Positions 8,683 through 17,858 of a stretch of 64,000 nucleotides of DNA are shown here, one piece after another. Source of the DNA: Enterobacteriaceae bacterium UBA2655 (GTDB taxonomy: Bacteria; Pseudomonadota; Gammaproteobacteria; Enterobacterales; Enterobacteriaceae); assembly GCA_002359495.1 (NCBI GenBank), contig DENB01000032.1, positions 246 through 64,245 on the forward strand, given 5' to 3'. The translations under genes and the position numbers were made by a program. Below the pieces are notes generated by a model. The model did not search any database. It was given only the letters and a program-made list of their open reading frames with translations, and had not been told where the DNA came from. The first letter of the stretch is position 1. Each line of letters begins with the position of its first letter.

Positions 8683-9702
8683 TCAGAATGTCCCACTGCC
8701 GCCGTCAGAGCACCAGACCTGGCCGGAGGTGTAGCTCGCCTCTGCCGAAGCCAGCGTCACATAAAGCGGCGCAATTTCCACAGGCTGGCCCGGGCGTCCA
8801 TAAGGGGACTCCTCGCCAAACGACACCAGTTTTTCCATCGGCTTGCCGCAGCTGGGCTGCAGAGGCGTCCAGTATGGACCCGGCGCAACCGCGTTGACCC
8901 GTATCCCCTGCTTTGCAATCTGTTTGGCTAAGCCTTTGGTAAAGGCCACGATTGCCGCTTTGGTGGAGGCGTAATCCAGCACGTCCGCGCCCGGTTTGCC
9001 CGCCTGCACCGATGCGGTGTTGACAATCGCCGCGCCCGCCTTCAGATGCTGCATCGCCGCTTTGGTTATCCAGAACATGGCGTAGACATTGGTTTTGTAT
9101 GTCTTGTCAAAATCTTCGGTAGAGAGATCGAGAATCGAAGCGTGATTACGCTGATGACCGGCATTGTTCACCAGAATATCGAGGCCGCCAAGCTGCGACG
9201 CCGCATCGTTCACCAGTTTCTGGCAAAAGGATTCATTGGTGATATCGCCCGGGATCGCAACGGCCTTGCGCCCCTCGGCGCGGATGAGATCGATGACCTC
9301 TTTCGCATCCGACTCTTCCTGAGAAAGATAGTTGATCGCCACATCGGCACCTTCGCGCGCAAAGGCGATGGCGACAGCGCGGCCGATACCGGAATCGCCG
9401 CCGGTAATCAGCGCCTTGCGGCCCGTCAGCCTGCCGCTTCCCTTGTAGCTCTGCTCGCCATGATCGGGACGCGGGATCATTTTACTTGCCAGACCCGGCA
9501 ACTCCTGCGTCTGGCGCTCAAAAGGAGGTTTGGGATAGGCGTCGAGCGGATTTTTACCCGTCAGCGGATGCGCGGCCGTGATAGTCGCCGGCGCGCTTTC
9601 CGCCGCCCGGGCCTGTCCTGCCATAGCGCTGACGGCAACGCCGCCCACCAACCCGCCAACCAAATGACGGCGAGAGATCCCCGGATTACTCTGTTGCGAC
9701 AT
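8683..9702 (-). CDS. SDR-family oxidoreductase with Tat-like signal (YghA/YdaD type)
   Basis: The 339-residue protein opens with a twin-arginine segment (SRRHLVGGLVGGVAVSAMAG, residues about 10-29) followed by AQARA. Residues from about 95 form a short-chain dehydrogenase: TGGDSGIGRAVA nucleotide-binding loop, NNAG, active-site serine in NTASV, and YASTK catalytic Tyr/Lys. The ETQELPGLASKM-type linker before the Rossmann fold is the mark of the YghA/YdaD (general stress protein 39) subgroup. GAGGAGG sits before the ATG. The substrate is unknown; members are induced by stress. The Tat signal implies a periplasmic location, unusual for an NAD(P)-dependent enzyme. Confidence 0.85.
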   Translation of the reverse strand: MSQQSNPGISRRHLVGGLVGGVAVSAMAGQARAAESAPATITAAHPLTGKNPLDAYPKPPFERQTQELPGLASKMIPRPDHGEQSYKGSGRLTGRKALITGGDSGIGRAVAIAFAREGADVAINYLSQEESDAKEVIDLIRAEGRKAVAIPGDITNESFCQKLVNDAASQLGGLDILVNNAGHQRNHASILDLSTEDFDKTYKTNVYAMFWITKAAMQHLKAGAAIVNTASVQAGKPGADVLDYASTKAAIVAFTKGLAKQIAKQGIRVNAVAPGPYWTPLQPSCGKPMEKLVSFGEESPYGRPGQPVEIAPLYVTLASAEASYTSGQVWCSDGGSGTF

Positions 9703-9935
9703 TATTCCTCCTCAGTGATGAATAAACAGCTCAGTAAACAACGTAATCCGTTTAAGCCTGGTCGATTTGAGGAGATAAGCACAACGGCAGCAAAGGAATT
9801 CTTAATTGAAGCTAAAAAATTTTTTAGCGACGATGAGTGTTACCTTGCGATTAGCAATATCGATTGTTAAAGCCTGCCTGGCCGGATGTCGAATCAACGA
9901 GTTGAGGACAAGCAGGTCTTTGTCAACGAGAAGCG

Positions 9936-10894
9936 CTATCGCCAGCGGCGCCCTTCAATCCATCCGAAATTAAGGAAGTGTTTAACAGGATCAACACCTG
10001 CGTCAGCAACGTCTTTATTCAGAGCAAGATACAACTCAGGATCAAACCCAGATGGCGGCTCGGTAGGTTTATATTTCTCCGCTACTTCCTTATTCATTAA
10101 CATCAATGTTTTTAATTTTGAATCAAGTTCATTTTCAGCCTGCTTTAAATTTTTTATCTTTTCAAATATTGAGTGAGCGCCTGATAAAGAAGGAGACCAA
10201 GCGCGTTTTGAATTATCTCTTGTACTGTATATAGGCCAGGCATGATATTCAGAAGAAAGGTTGTCGATAACAATTTTATGGATAGTTGTTCCCGTAGACA
10301 TTTCTGAATAGACCAAAGAAAGCTGGTCCCTTCTGCTATACCTTAAAATTTGTCTGTACCATTCTTCCATAAGTTCCATAACTTCTTTATCCATATGATT
10401 TCTGATAATCATTCCAGCCCAGTATGGTTTGCGATGCAATGAATCAGGATAAACCATTTGATAATGGTTTAACTGTTCAAATATCCTTGCCGAATCATCC
10501 AGTCCGGTCTGAGCGACTTCAAAAAACTCTTCATATACGCTGTTACGATAAGAATGAATCGGCATTGAAATATTGGCTTTCGCACAATATTTTTTATTAA
10601 AACCGCAGGATCGACGAGAAGTTTTACTGTATTATCGATATAAACAGAACTTTTGAATTCTTTAAGAAATTTATGAGGAAGCACTTTTACAATTCGCTGA
10701 CTTCTAACAGAATCAAGAGGAAAAGGCGGCTTAATCAGTTTTATTTCCCAGGTTTCGCTGGTAAGTTCTTTATCGTCTGTGAAACAAATTTTTCTTATCT
10801 TAGAATTTTTCGCTTCGCCTTCAAGCTCATTTAATGTTTCATAACCGCCGAACACGCCAGTATAAATACAAGATGAGTTAAAATAAGAAACCAT
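9936..10894 (-). pseudogene. DUF616 (TOD1-like) protein with C-terminal NPDV repeat, frameshifted
   Basis: Two overlapping frames make one protein. The first (from ATG 10894, AGGA upstream) gives a DUF616 start: IYTGVFGGYETLNE, KICFTDDKELTSETWE, RSQRIVKVLPHKFLKEF, SVYIDNTVKL. The second frame (to 9936) continues with MPIHSYRNSVYEEF and DQLSLVYSEM. Joining them at the T6 run 10590-10595 (A6 on the coding strand) by adding one A gives a continuous product of about 320 residues. The last 40 residues (GFDPELYLALNKDV, then HFLNFGWIEGRRW) are one copy of a repeat also found four times in the protein at 40032-41375. DUF616 proteins resemble glycosyltransferases. It is most likely a pseudogene; a sequencing error or slippage at A6 is possible. 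Base composition is AT-rich, unlike the neighbours. Confidence 0.75.
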
Positions 10895-10981
10895 AATCTA
10901 TCCTAACTTTAAAAATTAAATATATCAGATGATAACGTACTTTCTGAAAACTTTAAAGTCATTAATTGCCAAAAAAATTAG

Positions 10982-11251
10982 CAATTTATCTACCCCTCTC
11001 TCCATAGGGAAGCAGAGAAATTCAATAGCAAGAAATTTATATTTGAATTCGTGTACTTTGACAAATTAACTCAAGAAATTAATTTACAACCTATTGAAAT
11101 ACAACATCCCTTAAATTCAACCTTACATAATAAAGAGGGTGGACAATATTTAGATACTATGGATTTTTTCTTACTTAGCAAATGGATATCTTACTATTCG
11201 TCCATGTCAGCTAAGCGGCACAATCTACTTAAAGCAATAATACCAAAGTAA
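10982..11251 (+). pseudogene. Decayed ORF remnant, unknown family
   Basis: An open frame of 89 codons runs from a TAG at 10979 to TAA at 11251 without any ATG; the only start candidate is a GTG at 11051 with no ribosome-binding site. The predicted peptide looks protein-like (FIFEFVYFDKLTQEI, DTMDFFLLSKWISYYS, KRHNLLKAIIPK). A terminator-like sequence follows the stop at once, which suggests the 3' end of a former gene. I do not recognise the family. The 300 bases between it and the next gene hold nothing else I can support. Confidence 0.3.
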
Positions 11252-11270
11252 AAAGTGCGTCTCGCTTTTT
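11249..11270 (+). terminator. Terminator-like hairpin after the ORF remnant
   Basis: AAAAAG-T-GCG and CGC-TTTTT flank a TCT loop directly after the stop of the remnant ORF. The short stem with one bulged base is followed by a T-run. Confidence 0.4.
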
Positions 11271-11550
11271 ATTAGATTTAAAAAGATAAGTCAATAATAT
11301 CAAACCGATTAATTTTATGGCTTTGCATATAAAATTTGATGAAACGTCAAATTGTTGCTCTATTCATAGCATGTTAAAAATTTTTTTATAATTCCATAAT
11401 GGACTTGCCGTTATGTTTGAAGATTTTTATTCCTGAATGTTTACATTGCCTGATGAGGGGAAATAGATTATCCTCATGCGATTTAGCGTAAAGAAATAGA
11501 TATTATTACTCCTAAAACCAGAAAAATCAAAAATAAAGTAGAGGCACAAA

Positions 11551-13305
11551 ATGTTTACAACACGATCATATAATTTTGTTTTGTCAACCTTAGTATTAAT
11601 AATCGCCTTCCTGATTGTACTTTCGGTTAAACCACCATTCAGCTCTCCTGATGAAGCACATCATTTAATGAGGGCGGATGGAATTTTGAATGGTTATTTT
11701 TTATTAAAACCTATAAATGAGAAGGGCACATCGGGAGCATATATAAATAGCACGCTAGCTACGGCGGAAGATATATACAATGAGCTATCGGAAGATAGCC
11801 AAGCCTCATCGACTATTGCAGGAATAAATAAAATGAAAAATCTGCATTGGTCACCTTACAATATACCTGAAGCAATGCCCAATGTTACTTTTTATGACCC
11901 TTTAGTCTACTTTCCTCAAGCAATTTCATTTTATATTGGCAAACTGTTTAACTTAAGTTTTTTTTATAATTATATAATCACAAATACGTTGACATTCGCA
12001 TGCTGCCTTTTACTATTGTTGCTTGCTTACAAAATATACCCTATTCCGCCGTTAGCGCTGTTCTTCATATTTATACCAATGTCACTTATCCAGTTAATGT
12101 CTCCGACCATTGATGGTTTAAATATATCAATGACGGCACTAATTATGTCGATTTTTGTCAAATGCCTGCAAGACAGTGATTATAAACATTATATCTCGCT
12201 AACTTTTATCATGAGCGTTCTTATATTTTGCACAGCTGGGAGCAAAGCAAATCTTTTGTTTTTCATGTTCTTGCCATTTTGGCTTTATTTAAAATACAGA
12301 AAAAAATCTGATTTTCTATCATTTATTACTGTAGTTCTATTGACCTTGGGTTGGACAGTTTTTAATATTATTAATGTTAATGATGCCGCAAAAGGAAGGC
12401 ATCCGGGCTATACAAATGCGGAGCTTATCGTTTTTTATATTGAACATCCTTTTGTTATGCTTAATATTTTTCTTAACACTCTGAAAGATACGGAACTCGT
12501 CAGGTTTTACTACCATTCTTTTATTGGAATATTAGGCCACCTTGATGCCCCTATTAAAAGCTGGCAACGAAATATTTTTGTAATTTACTTTTTCATTTTT
12601 ATTTCAGCGCATCTAAAAAATAAGCATAAACTTTTTTTCTCAAGATCAACCATATTTATTATTTTAATAGCCTTACTTAGTGCATTATTAATTTTTCCAG
12701 CCCTTCTTGTGCAATGGACAAAATTCCCAACAACCATTGTCGATGGAATTCAAGGGCGTTATTTCATCATACCTGCCGTAGTGATAAGTTATGCTTTTAA
12801 CTTAAATAAAAAACTCGGTAAGAAACTTTATATTGTTATCTTTTTCACTTTGATCACTTCGGTTTATTCCATATATGATAGTTTAAAAATGCGTTATTAT
12901 GATCCATCTATTTCCTATCCAGCGAATGAAGATTTAAATTTAGTCGGTAAAGCGTATAATCTGGATATTAATAGTGATTATACTTATTACATCAATGTAC
13001 CTGAGGGGAAAATCAAAACAATAGCCATATTTATGGCTAATTATAATTATCAATCTAAAGGAAAGGCCGTATTAAAAGCATGTAATGAAAAAGATTGCAC
13101 AACTTCTCAAATTGATATTAGCCAACTTGATGACAATAGCTTTTACTCTTTTAATTTATCAAAAAGTATTATTTCATCAAACAACAAGCTTAATATTACT
13201 CTTAGCTTTCAAAAAGAAAATGGAAGTTTACCTCTCGCTTTATGGCTTTATGAGAATAAAAAACACCCTGGGAATTTTTCACCTAAAACCAAGATTTATT
13301 ATTAA
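11551..13305 (+). CDS. DUF2142 multi-pass membrane protein with C-terminal beta domain (candidate GT-C glycosyltransferase)
   Basis: The 584-residue protein has a first transmembrane helix and then the DUF2142 signature loop (PPFSSPDEAHHLMRADGI), about ten more helices, and a GIQGRYFIIPAV motif before the last helices. An acidic motif in the first outer loop is what GT-C type lipid-linked sugar transferases use, so a surface glycosyltransferase role is inferred. Residues from about 480 form an extra non-membrane domain with a CNEKDC pair and an LALWLYE end that resembles the C-terminus of the membrane protein at 25344-27542. Codon use is strongly AT-rich. No obvious operon partner is adjacent. 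Confidence 0.8.
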   Translation: MFTTRSYNFVLSTLVLIIAFLIVLSVKPPFSSPDEAHHLMRADGILNGYFLLKPINEKGTSGAYINSTLATAEDIYNELSEDSQASSTIAGINKMKNLHWSPYNIPEAMPNVTFYDPLVYFPQAISFYIGKLFNLSFFYNYIITNTLTFACCLLLLLLAYKIYPIPPLALFFIFIPMSLIQLMSPTIDGLNISMTALIMSIFVKCLQDSDYKHYISLTFIMSVLIFCTAGSKANLLFFMFLPFWLYLKYRKKSDFLSFITVVLLTLGWTVFNIINVNDAAKGRHPGYTNAELIVFYIEHPFVMLNIFLNTLKDTELVRFYYHSFIGILGHLDAPIKSWQRNIFVIYFFIFISAHLKNKHKLFFSRSTIFIILIALLSALLIFPALLVQWTKFPTTIVDGIQGRYFIIPAVVISYAFNLNKKLGKKLYIVIFFTLITSVYSIYDSLKMRYYDPSISYPANEDLNLVGKAYNLDINSDYTYYINVPEGKIKTIAIFMANYNYQSKGKAVLKACNEKDCTTSQIDISQLDDNSFYSFNLSKSIISSNNKLNITLSFQKENGSLPLALWLYENKKHPGNFSPKTKIYY

Positions 13306-13317
13306 GCAACAGGACTG

Positions 13318-13334
13318 GCGCTTTCTTGTAGCGC
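13318..13334 (+). terminator. Weak hairpin after the first DUF2142 gene
   Basis: GCGCT and AGCGC pair around a 7-base loop shortly after the stop, followed by TTGATTATTT. The stem is short. From here to 13950 (about 620 bases, very AT-rich) I see no gene, RNA or repeat that I can support. Confidence 0.3.
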
Positions 13335-13950
13335 TTGATTATTTATAAATATAATAGTTTTTACAGATTTATTTATGCTCATTTCTTATATAAACCATTA
13401 ACGCAGCAGAGCCTAGTAAAACATATTATTTGCATTGCGGCACAATTTTAAATAGAAAATTTGAGTTATTTTATTTATGGGATAGTTTATATAACCTGGT
13501 TTATTTCATGTGGATAATATGAAAAAATTTTCAGAAGCACTTATATTTCTATTGTGAAATTAGCGCCATAGATATCACAAAAAAAATACTTTTCCCAGAG
13601 TGAATATCCCCAACATCAGTAATTATTAATATCATTTATTAAAAGTATTAAACCTAACGATAAAACCCACCCCTGACTTTAAAAAATATGATTTACAGTC
13701 ATTAGGAATTAAATGGATTTTTAAAAGGAGTATCAACCTTAATTGATATTTAAAAAATAGATTAGCCATAAAAAAAGTCATTCATTAAGATAAAAAGGGA
13801 AATTTTCAGGCGCATCTACTCACAAATTTCCCATCCTTTAAAAAATAATTTTAAAAAAACAAATTTAATGTAATAATACTCATTTATGAATGACAACCTT
13901 ATGCCGATGCTTGTTATTCGATCAGCAGACAATCAATAAATGGAAACCTT

Positions 13951-15285
13951 ATGAAAAGGCTACAGCAAATAAAATTCGAATCATACTATTTATTTTTAGC
14001 GCTGTTCTTTGGTATCGCCTTTGTTTTTATAACACCACCTAACGCAACGCCTGATGAGATAGCGCACCAGGTAAAAATAGTTAGAATCGCACAAGGTAAT
14101 TTTTTCGGTGCTGATAAACAGTTAGCACTCCCTGATATTGCAAATTGGTACGGTCCGCTTGGTAATAGTAAAATGCTGACTCCTCCCTATAACATAACAG
14201 GAGATGAAATAAAAGAAGTTATATCAAAACAAATTGTCTGCGCTAAAGAAACCACAAAATCAAATGATGGCATTACCTCTTATTCACCATTGCCTTATGT
14301 TCTTTCCGCCATAAACTATAAAGTTAGTTGTAGCTTAAAAGTTTCTTTTGGCACTTATCTCTATTCATCAAGAATAGTAGCGCTATTATGGGCTATTCTT
14401 ATAGTATTCGCAGCAATGAAGATCGCACCCAATCTTAAATTTGCTTTTTTCACTATAGCAATGCTGCCGGCCGTATTATACCAATTTTCTGCAATTGCAG
14501 CAGATTCATTCCTTATATCTTTAACAATGTTATATTGCTCCTACATTTCCAGACACCTTAATCATAAGAATAAAAAAGATATAATTATGATTTTTATTAT
14601 TGGAATGGCACTTTGTTTTTCTAAGCCTTCCTATGCATGGATAATTTTTTTAACTTTACCCGTTATTCTGTCAAAGGAAGGCAAATTAAAATCAACAACT
14701 TATATATCAAGAGTATTTTTTCTTATTCTTTTACCTGTTCTCCTTCACTTAGTGCTTTTAGTTGCATCTAAAGGCTCAGCGCCTCATGTTGTTCACGTTG
14801 AGGAAAATATAGAATATTTGAAGCAAAACCCCTTATCTTTACTGTCAGAAATTTATTATACTCCTTCATTCTTTCCTTTCGGAACTCAATGGAACCTTTA
14901 TGAATCATTGATTGGCAAATTGGGCTGGCTGACAATACCTTTGCCTAAATGGTGCTATTACATGGCAGCAATCAATTTCTTAATTTTGCTTTTTATTGGA
15001 CGGCGGGCAAGTTATAGCACTTCAAGTAATTTCATGATTTTAGTATCTATTTTCTCTATAATTCCTGTTTGCCTGCCATTATATCTTTATGCAACTAACC
15101 AGCCGTATCCGGCTGTATTCGGTTTACAAGGCCGCTATTTTATACCCAGCGTAATTATTCTATTTACTGGATTAACGGCGATCTTCCAAACTCGTTATGA
15201 AAACCATTTGCATAACTTTTTAGTGTTAAGTGTTTTATCCATCTCTTTTTCAGCTTTACTTGCCGTTTTCAAAGGATTTTATTAA
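13951..15285 (+). CDS. DUF2142 multi-pass membrane protein (second copy, candidate GT-C glycosyltransferase)
   Basis: The 444-residue protein shares the family landmarks with the gene at 11551: first helix, then TPPNATPDEIAHQVKIVRIA, about ten helices, and GLQGRYFIPSVIIL near the end. The two are divergent paralogues rather than a recent duplication, and this copy lacks the C-terminal beta domain. GGAAA precedes the ATG. It lies in the same AT-rich island and ends before a perfect hairpin. Function is inferred from the family only: probably transfer or handling of a lipid-linked sugar at the outer face of the inner membrane. Confidence 0.8.
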   Translation: MKRLQQIKFESYYLFLALFFGIAFVFITPPNATPDEIAHQVKIVRIAQGNFFGADKQLALPDIANWYGPLGNSKMLTPPYNITGDEIKEVISKQIVCAKETTKSNDGITSYSPLPYVLSAINYKVSCSLKVSFGTYLYSSRIVALLWAILIVFAAMKIAPNLKFAFFTIAMLPAVLYQFSAIAADSFLISLTMLYCSYISRHLNHKNKKDIIMIFIIGMALCFSKPSYAWIIFLTLPVILSKEGKLKSTTYISRVFFLILLPVLLHLVLLVASKGSAPHVVHVEENIEYLKQNPLSLLSEIYYTPSFFPFGTQWNLYESLIGKLGWLTIPLPKWCYYMAAINFLILLFIGRRASYSTSSNFMILVSIFSIIPVCLPLYLYATNQPYPAVFGLQGRYFIPSVIILFTGLTAIFQTRYENHLHNFLVLSVLSISFSALLAVFKGFY

Positions 15286-15287
15286 GA

Positions 15288-15312
15288 AGAGTGGTCGCAT
15301 AGCGACCACTCT
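15288..15312 (+). terminator. Perfect 11-bp hairpin after second DUF2142 gene
   Basis: AGAGTGGTCGC (15288-15298), loop ATA, GCGACCACTCT (15302-15312) starts three bases after the stop codon. There is no T-run after it, so it may stabilise the 3' end more than terminate. The next 600 bases to sbcB are AT-rich; I see no convincing gene there. Confidence 0.55.
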
Positions 15313-15916
15313 ACAAAATAATATCACATACATCATAATAATTTATGTTTATCTTTTCAAATTAAAAAATAATTTTAATGGTTTATCAATACTATTTCAG
15401 ACAATCTGGAACAACAATGCTTTTAATAAAATGCTATGGTTTAATATACTATTGATCTCATAATTTGCAATCATACCAATTCAGTAGCTGACAAATTCAT
15501 TATCTGAATGTTTTTCCACAACATCCTGCAAATAGCACGCCGAAATAATGTCACTATATTCATGCCTGCCCACTCTAATTTCCTCTTGATTGAACCATAA
15601 GGTTTAATTAGCATGTTTTTTATAATTGCTTTTTCCTTTTCAATCAATTCAACTTGCGTGCAACCGTTAACGAATAAATTCTGACGGTAAAAAATAAATT
15701 TTATTTTATAATACATGTATAAGATTCTGCATAAGGCTGATTTTTTCATTATGCGGTTTAGAAGAGTTATGTATATTTATTATGCAAGTGATGTTTACTG
15801 CGTTAAAATAAGCGTTATCGAAATGATGCGAAGATATGCAAAAACTAAAAGTATATAACTATTGTTAATTTTATATAATCAGTAAGTTAACAAACAATCA
15901 TGAACGGATAAGAAAC

Positions 15917-17344
15917 TTGGCAAACGACAGCGTACAACCTACCTTCCTGTTTCACGACTACGAGACCTTCGGCAAAAGCCCGTCGCTTGACCGTCCGGCG
16001 CAGTTTGCCGGGCTGCGCACCGACAGGGATTTTAATCCCGTCGGCGAACCTCAGGTGTTCTACTGCCAGCCAGCGGATGACTACCTGCCGCAGCCGGAAG
16101 CGGTGATGATTACCGGCATTACGCCGCAGGTCGCGCAGGCGCGCGGCGTAGCGGAAGTCGAGTTTGCGGAGCGTATCCATACCTTGTTCACCGAGCCGGG
16201 CACCTGCGTGGTGGGCTATAACAACGTCCGGTTCGATGATGAAGTGACGCGCAACATTCTTTATCGCAACTTCTACGATCCCTACGGCTGGAGCTGGCAG
16301 AACGGCAATTCGCGCTGGGACTTGTTGGACGTGATGCGCGCCTGCTACGCCCTGCGCCCGGAAGGTATCGTCTGGCCGGAGAACGACGACGGCTTTCCCA
16401 GCTTTAAGCTGGAACATCTGACCAAGGCCAACGGCGTGGCGCATGAACATGCCCATGACGCCATGTCGGACGTTTGGGCCACGCTGGCGATGGCGAAGCT
16501 GGTGAAGGAGAAGCAGCCGAAGCTGTTCGATTTTCTCTACAGCCATCGCAACAAGCAGAAGTTGATGACGCTGATCGATATTCCGCAGATGAAGCCGCTG
16601 GTGCACGTCTCCGGCATGTTCGGCGCCGCGCGCGGCAACACCAGCTGGATTGTGCCGCTGGCCTGGCATCCCGATAATCGCAATGCGCTGATCGTCGTTG
16701 ATTTGGCCGGCGAGATGTCGCCGCTGTTGGAACTGGATGCCGATGCGCTGCGCGAGCGCCTCTATACCCGCCACAGCGAATTAGGCGATCGGGCTGCGGC
16801 GCCAATCAAACTGGTGCATATCAATAAGTGTCCTGTGCTGGCGCCAGCCAATACCCTGCGCCCGGAGGATGCGGAGCGGCTGGGCATTGACCGTCAGGGC
16901 TGCCTGACGAATCTGGCGCTGCTGCGCCAGCATCCCGAAGTGCGGGAAAAAGTGGTGACGCTGTTTGCCGAAGCGGAGCCTTTTGTCGCCTCGGATGATG
17001 TGGATGCCCAGCTCTATGACGGGTTTTTCAGCGATGCCGATCGCGCAGGAATGAACATCATTCGGCAGACCGCACCGGTCAACCTGCCCGCTCTCGATCT
17101 GACCTTTGAAGATAAGCGCATCGAAAAACTGCTGTTTCGCTACCGGGCGCGCAACTTTCCCGGCACGCTCGACGATGCCGAGCAGCAGCGCTGGCTGCAA
17201 CATCGCTGCGAGGCGCTTAATCCCGAGCGCGTGCAAAATTTTTTGCTGGAGCTGGAGTCGCTGGCAAACCTGCATGAGGGCGACGAGGAAAAAATCGCGC
17301 AGCTAAAGGCGCTCTACGCTTACGCGCGCGAACTGGTTTCATGA
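15917..17344 (+). CDS. sbcB: Exodeoxyribonuclease I
   Basis: The 475-residue protein matches E. coli exonuclease I throughout: DYETFG near residue 14 (exonuclease site I of the DEDDh family), GYNNVRFDDEVTRN (site II), and EHAHDAMSDVWAT (site III with the catalytic His and Asp), followed by the SH3-like and helical domains that make the enzyme processive on single-stranded DNA (3' to 5'). It acts in mismatch repair and recombination. The start is TTG at 15917, with GGAT eight bases upstream; the aligned N-terminus allows no ATG. Its stop overlaps the ATG of the following broken gene. Confidence 0.96.
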   Translation: MANDSVQPTFLFHDYETFGKSPSLDRPAQFAGLRTDRDFNPVGEPQVFYCQPADDYLPQPEAVMITGITPQVAQARGVAEVEFAERIHTLFTEPGTCVVGYNNVRFDDEVTRNILYRNFYDPYGWSWQNGNSRWDLLDVMRACYALRPEGIVWPENDDGFPSFKLEHLTKANGVAHEHAHDAMSDVWATLAMAKLVKEKQPKLFDFLYSHRNKQKLMTLIDIPQMKPLVHVSGMFGAARGNTSWIVPLAWHPDNRNALIVVDLAGEMSPLLELDADALRERLYTRHSELGDRAAAPIKLVHINKCPVLAPANTLRPEDAERLGIDRQGCLTNLALLRQHPEVREKVVTLFAEAEPFVASDDVDAQLYDGFFSDADRAGMNIIRQTAPVNLPALDLTFEDKRIEKLLFRYRARNFPGTLDDAEQQRWLQHRCEALNPERVQNFLLELESLANLHEGDEEKIAQLKALYAYARELVS

Positions 17345-17808
17345 TGAGCAGCGGCCGCATTTCGCTCGCGCTGTTGGCTCTGTTGCCGTCGCTGCTCTGC
17401 GGCGGAAACGCTGTCGCCGCCCAAACCGATGCTGCCGGAGCGGTGGATGCCAGGCTTGACGCGCTTTACGGATCGCATCAGGCGTACCGCGACTTTTTCG
17501 AGACGTTAAAACAGAACGTGGCGCACGGCAGGAAAGATCGCGTCGCCGCGATGGTAGAGTACCCCATCACCGTTAGCATCAACGGCGTTTAGCAGCGCGT
17601 GAAAAACAAGCAGCGTTTTCTTGCCAACTACCGCAGCATCATCACGCCTAAAATCGAAAAGGCGATCCGGGATCAGCAGTATGCCCGGCTTTTTGCCCGC
17701 GACAGCGGCATTATGATCGGTTCGCAGGGAGAGGTGTGGTTTAGCGAGATTTGTGAAAAAGCGGACTGCAAAGCGGTCCGCATCAAAATCATCGCTATCA
17801 ATAACTAG
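17341..17808 (+). pseudogene. Exported protein gene interrupted by an in-frame amber codon
   Basis: From ATG 17341 (overlapping the sbcB stop) the frame codes for a signal peptide (ISLALLALLPSLLCGGNAVA) and a short soluble region, then meets TAG at 17590-17592 after VEYPITVSINGV. The same frame continues for 72 codons with clear coding character: NKQRFLANYRSIITPKIEKA, ARDSGIMIGSQGEVWF, to TAA at 17808. The two halves read as one exported protein of about 155 residues. A single base change (CAG or AAG to TAG) explains the break. Function unknown. Confidence 0.7.
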
Positions 17809-17813
17809 CCTGA

Positions 17814-17845
17814 CCGGCCCGTAAAGAGGTTTCTCTGCGGGCCGG
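17814..17845. terminator. Convergent intergenic hairpin
   Basis: CCGGCCCG (17814-17821) pairs with CGGGCCGG (17838-17845), with an inner AGAG/CTCT stem. It lies between the broken exported-protein gene and the convergent plaP. No T-run follows. Confidence 0.5.
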
Positions 17846-17858
17846 CTGCCAGTGCGTC

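Noticed and set aside
9718..9870. 50-codon ORF upstream of and divergent from the SDR gene
   Set aside because: The ATG has no ribosome-binding site (it lies just past the complement of the SDR one) and the peptide matches nothing I know; not listed as a gene.
13335..13950. AT-rich 600-base gap between the DUF2142 genes examined for a small RNA, toxin-antitoxin pair or repeats
   Set aside because: No frame of useful length, hairpin with T-run or repeat that I could support.
15471..15749. 92-codon minus-strand ORF in the AT-rich gap before sbcB
   Set aside because: No convincing ribosome-binding site and no recognisable family; it may be part of a decayed gene, but support is too thin.
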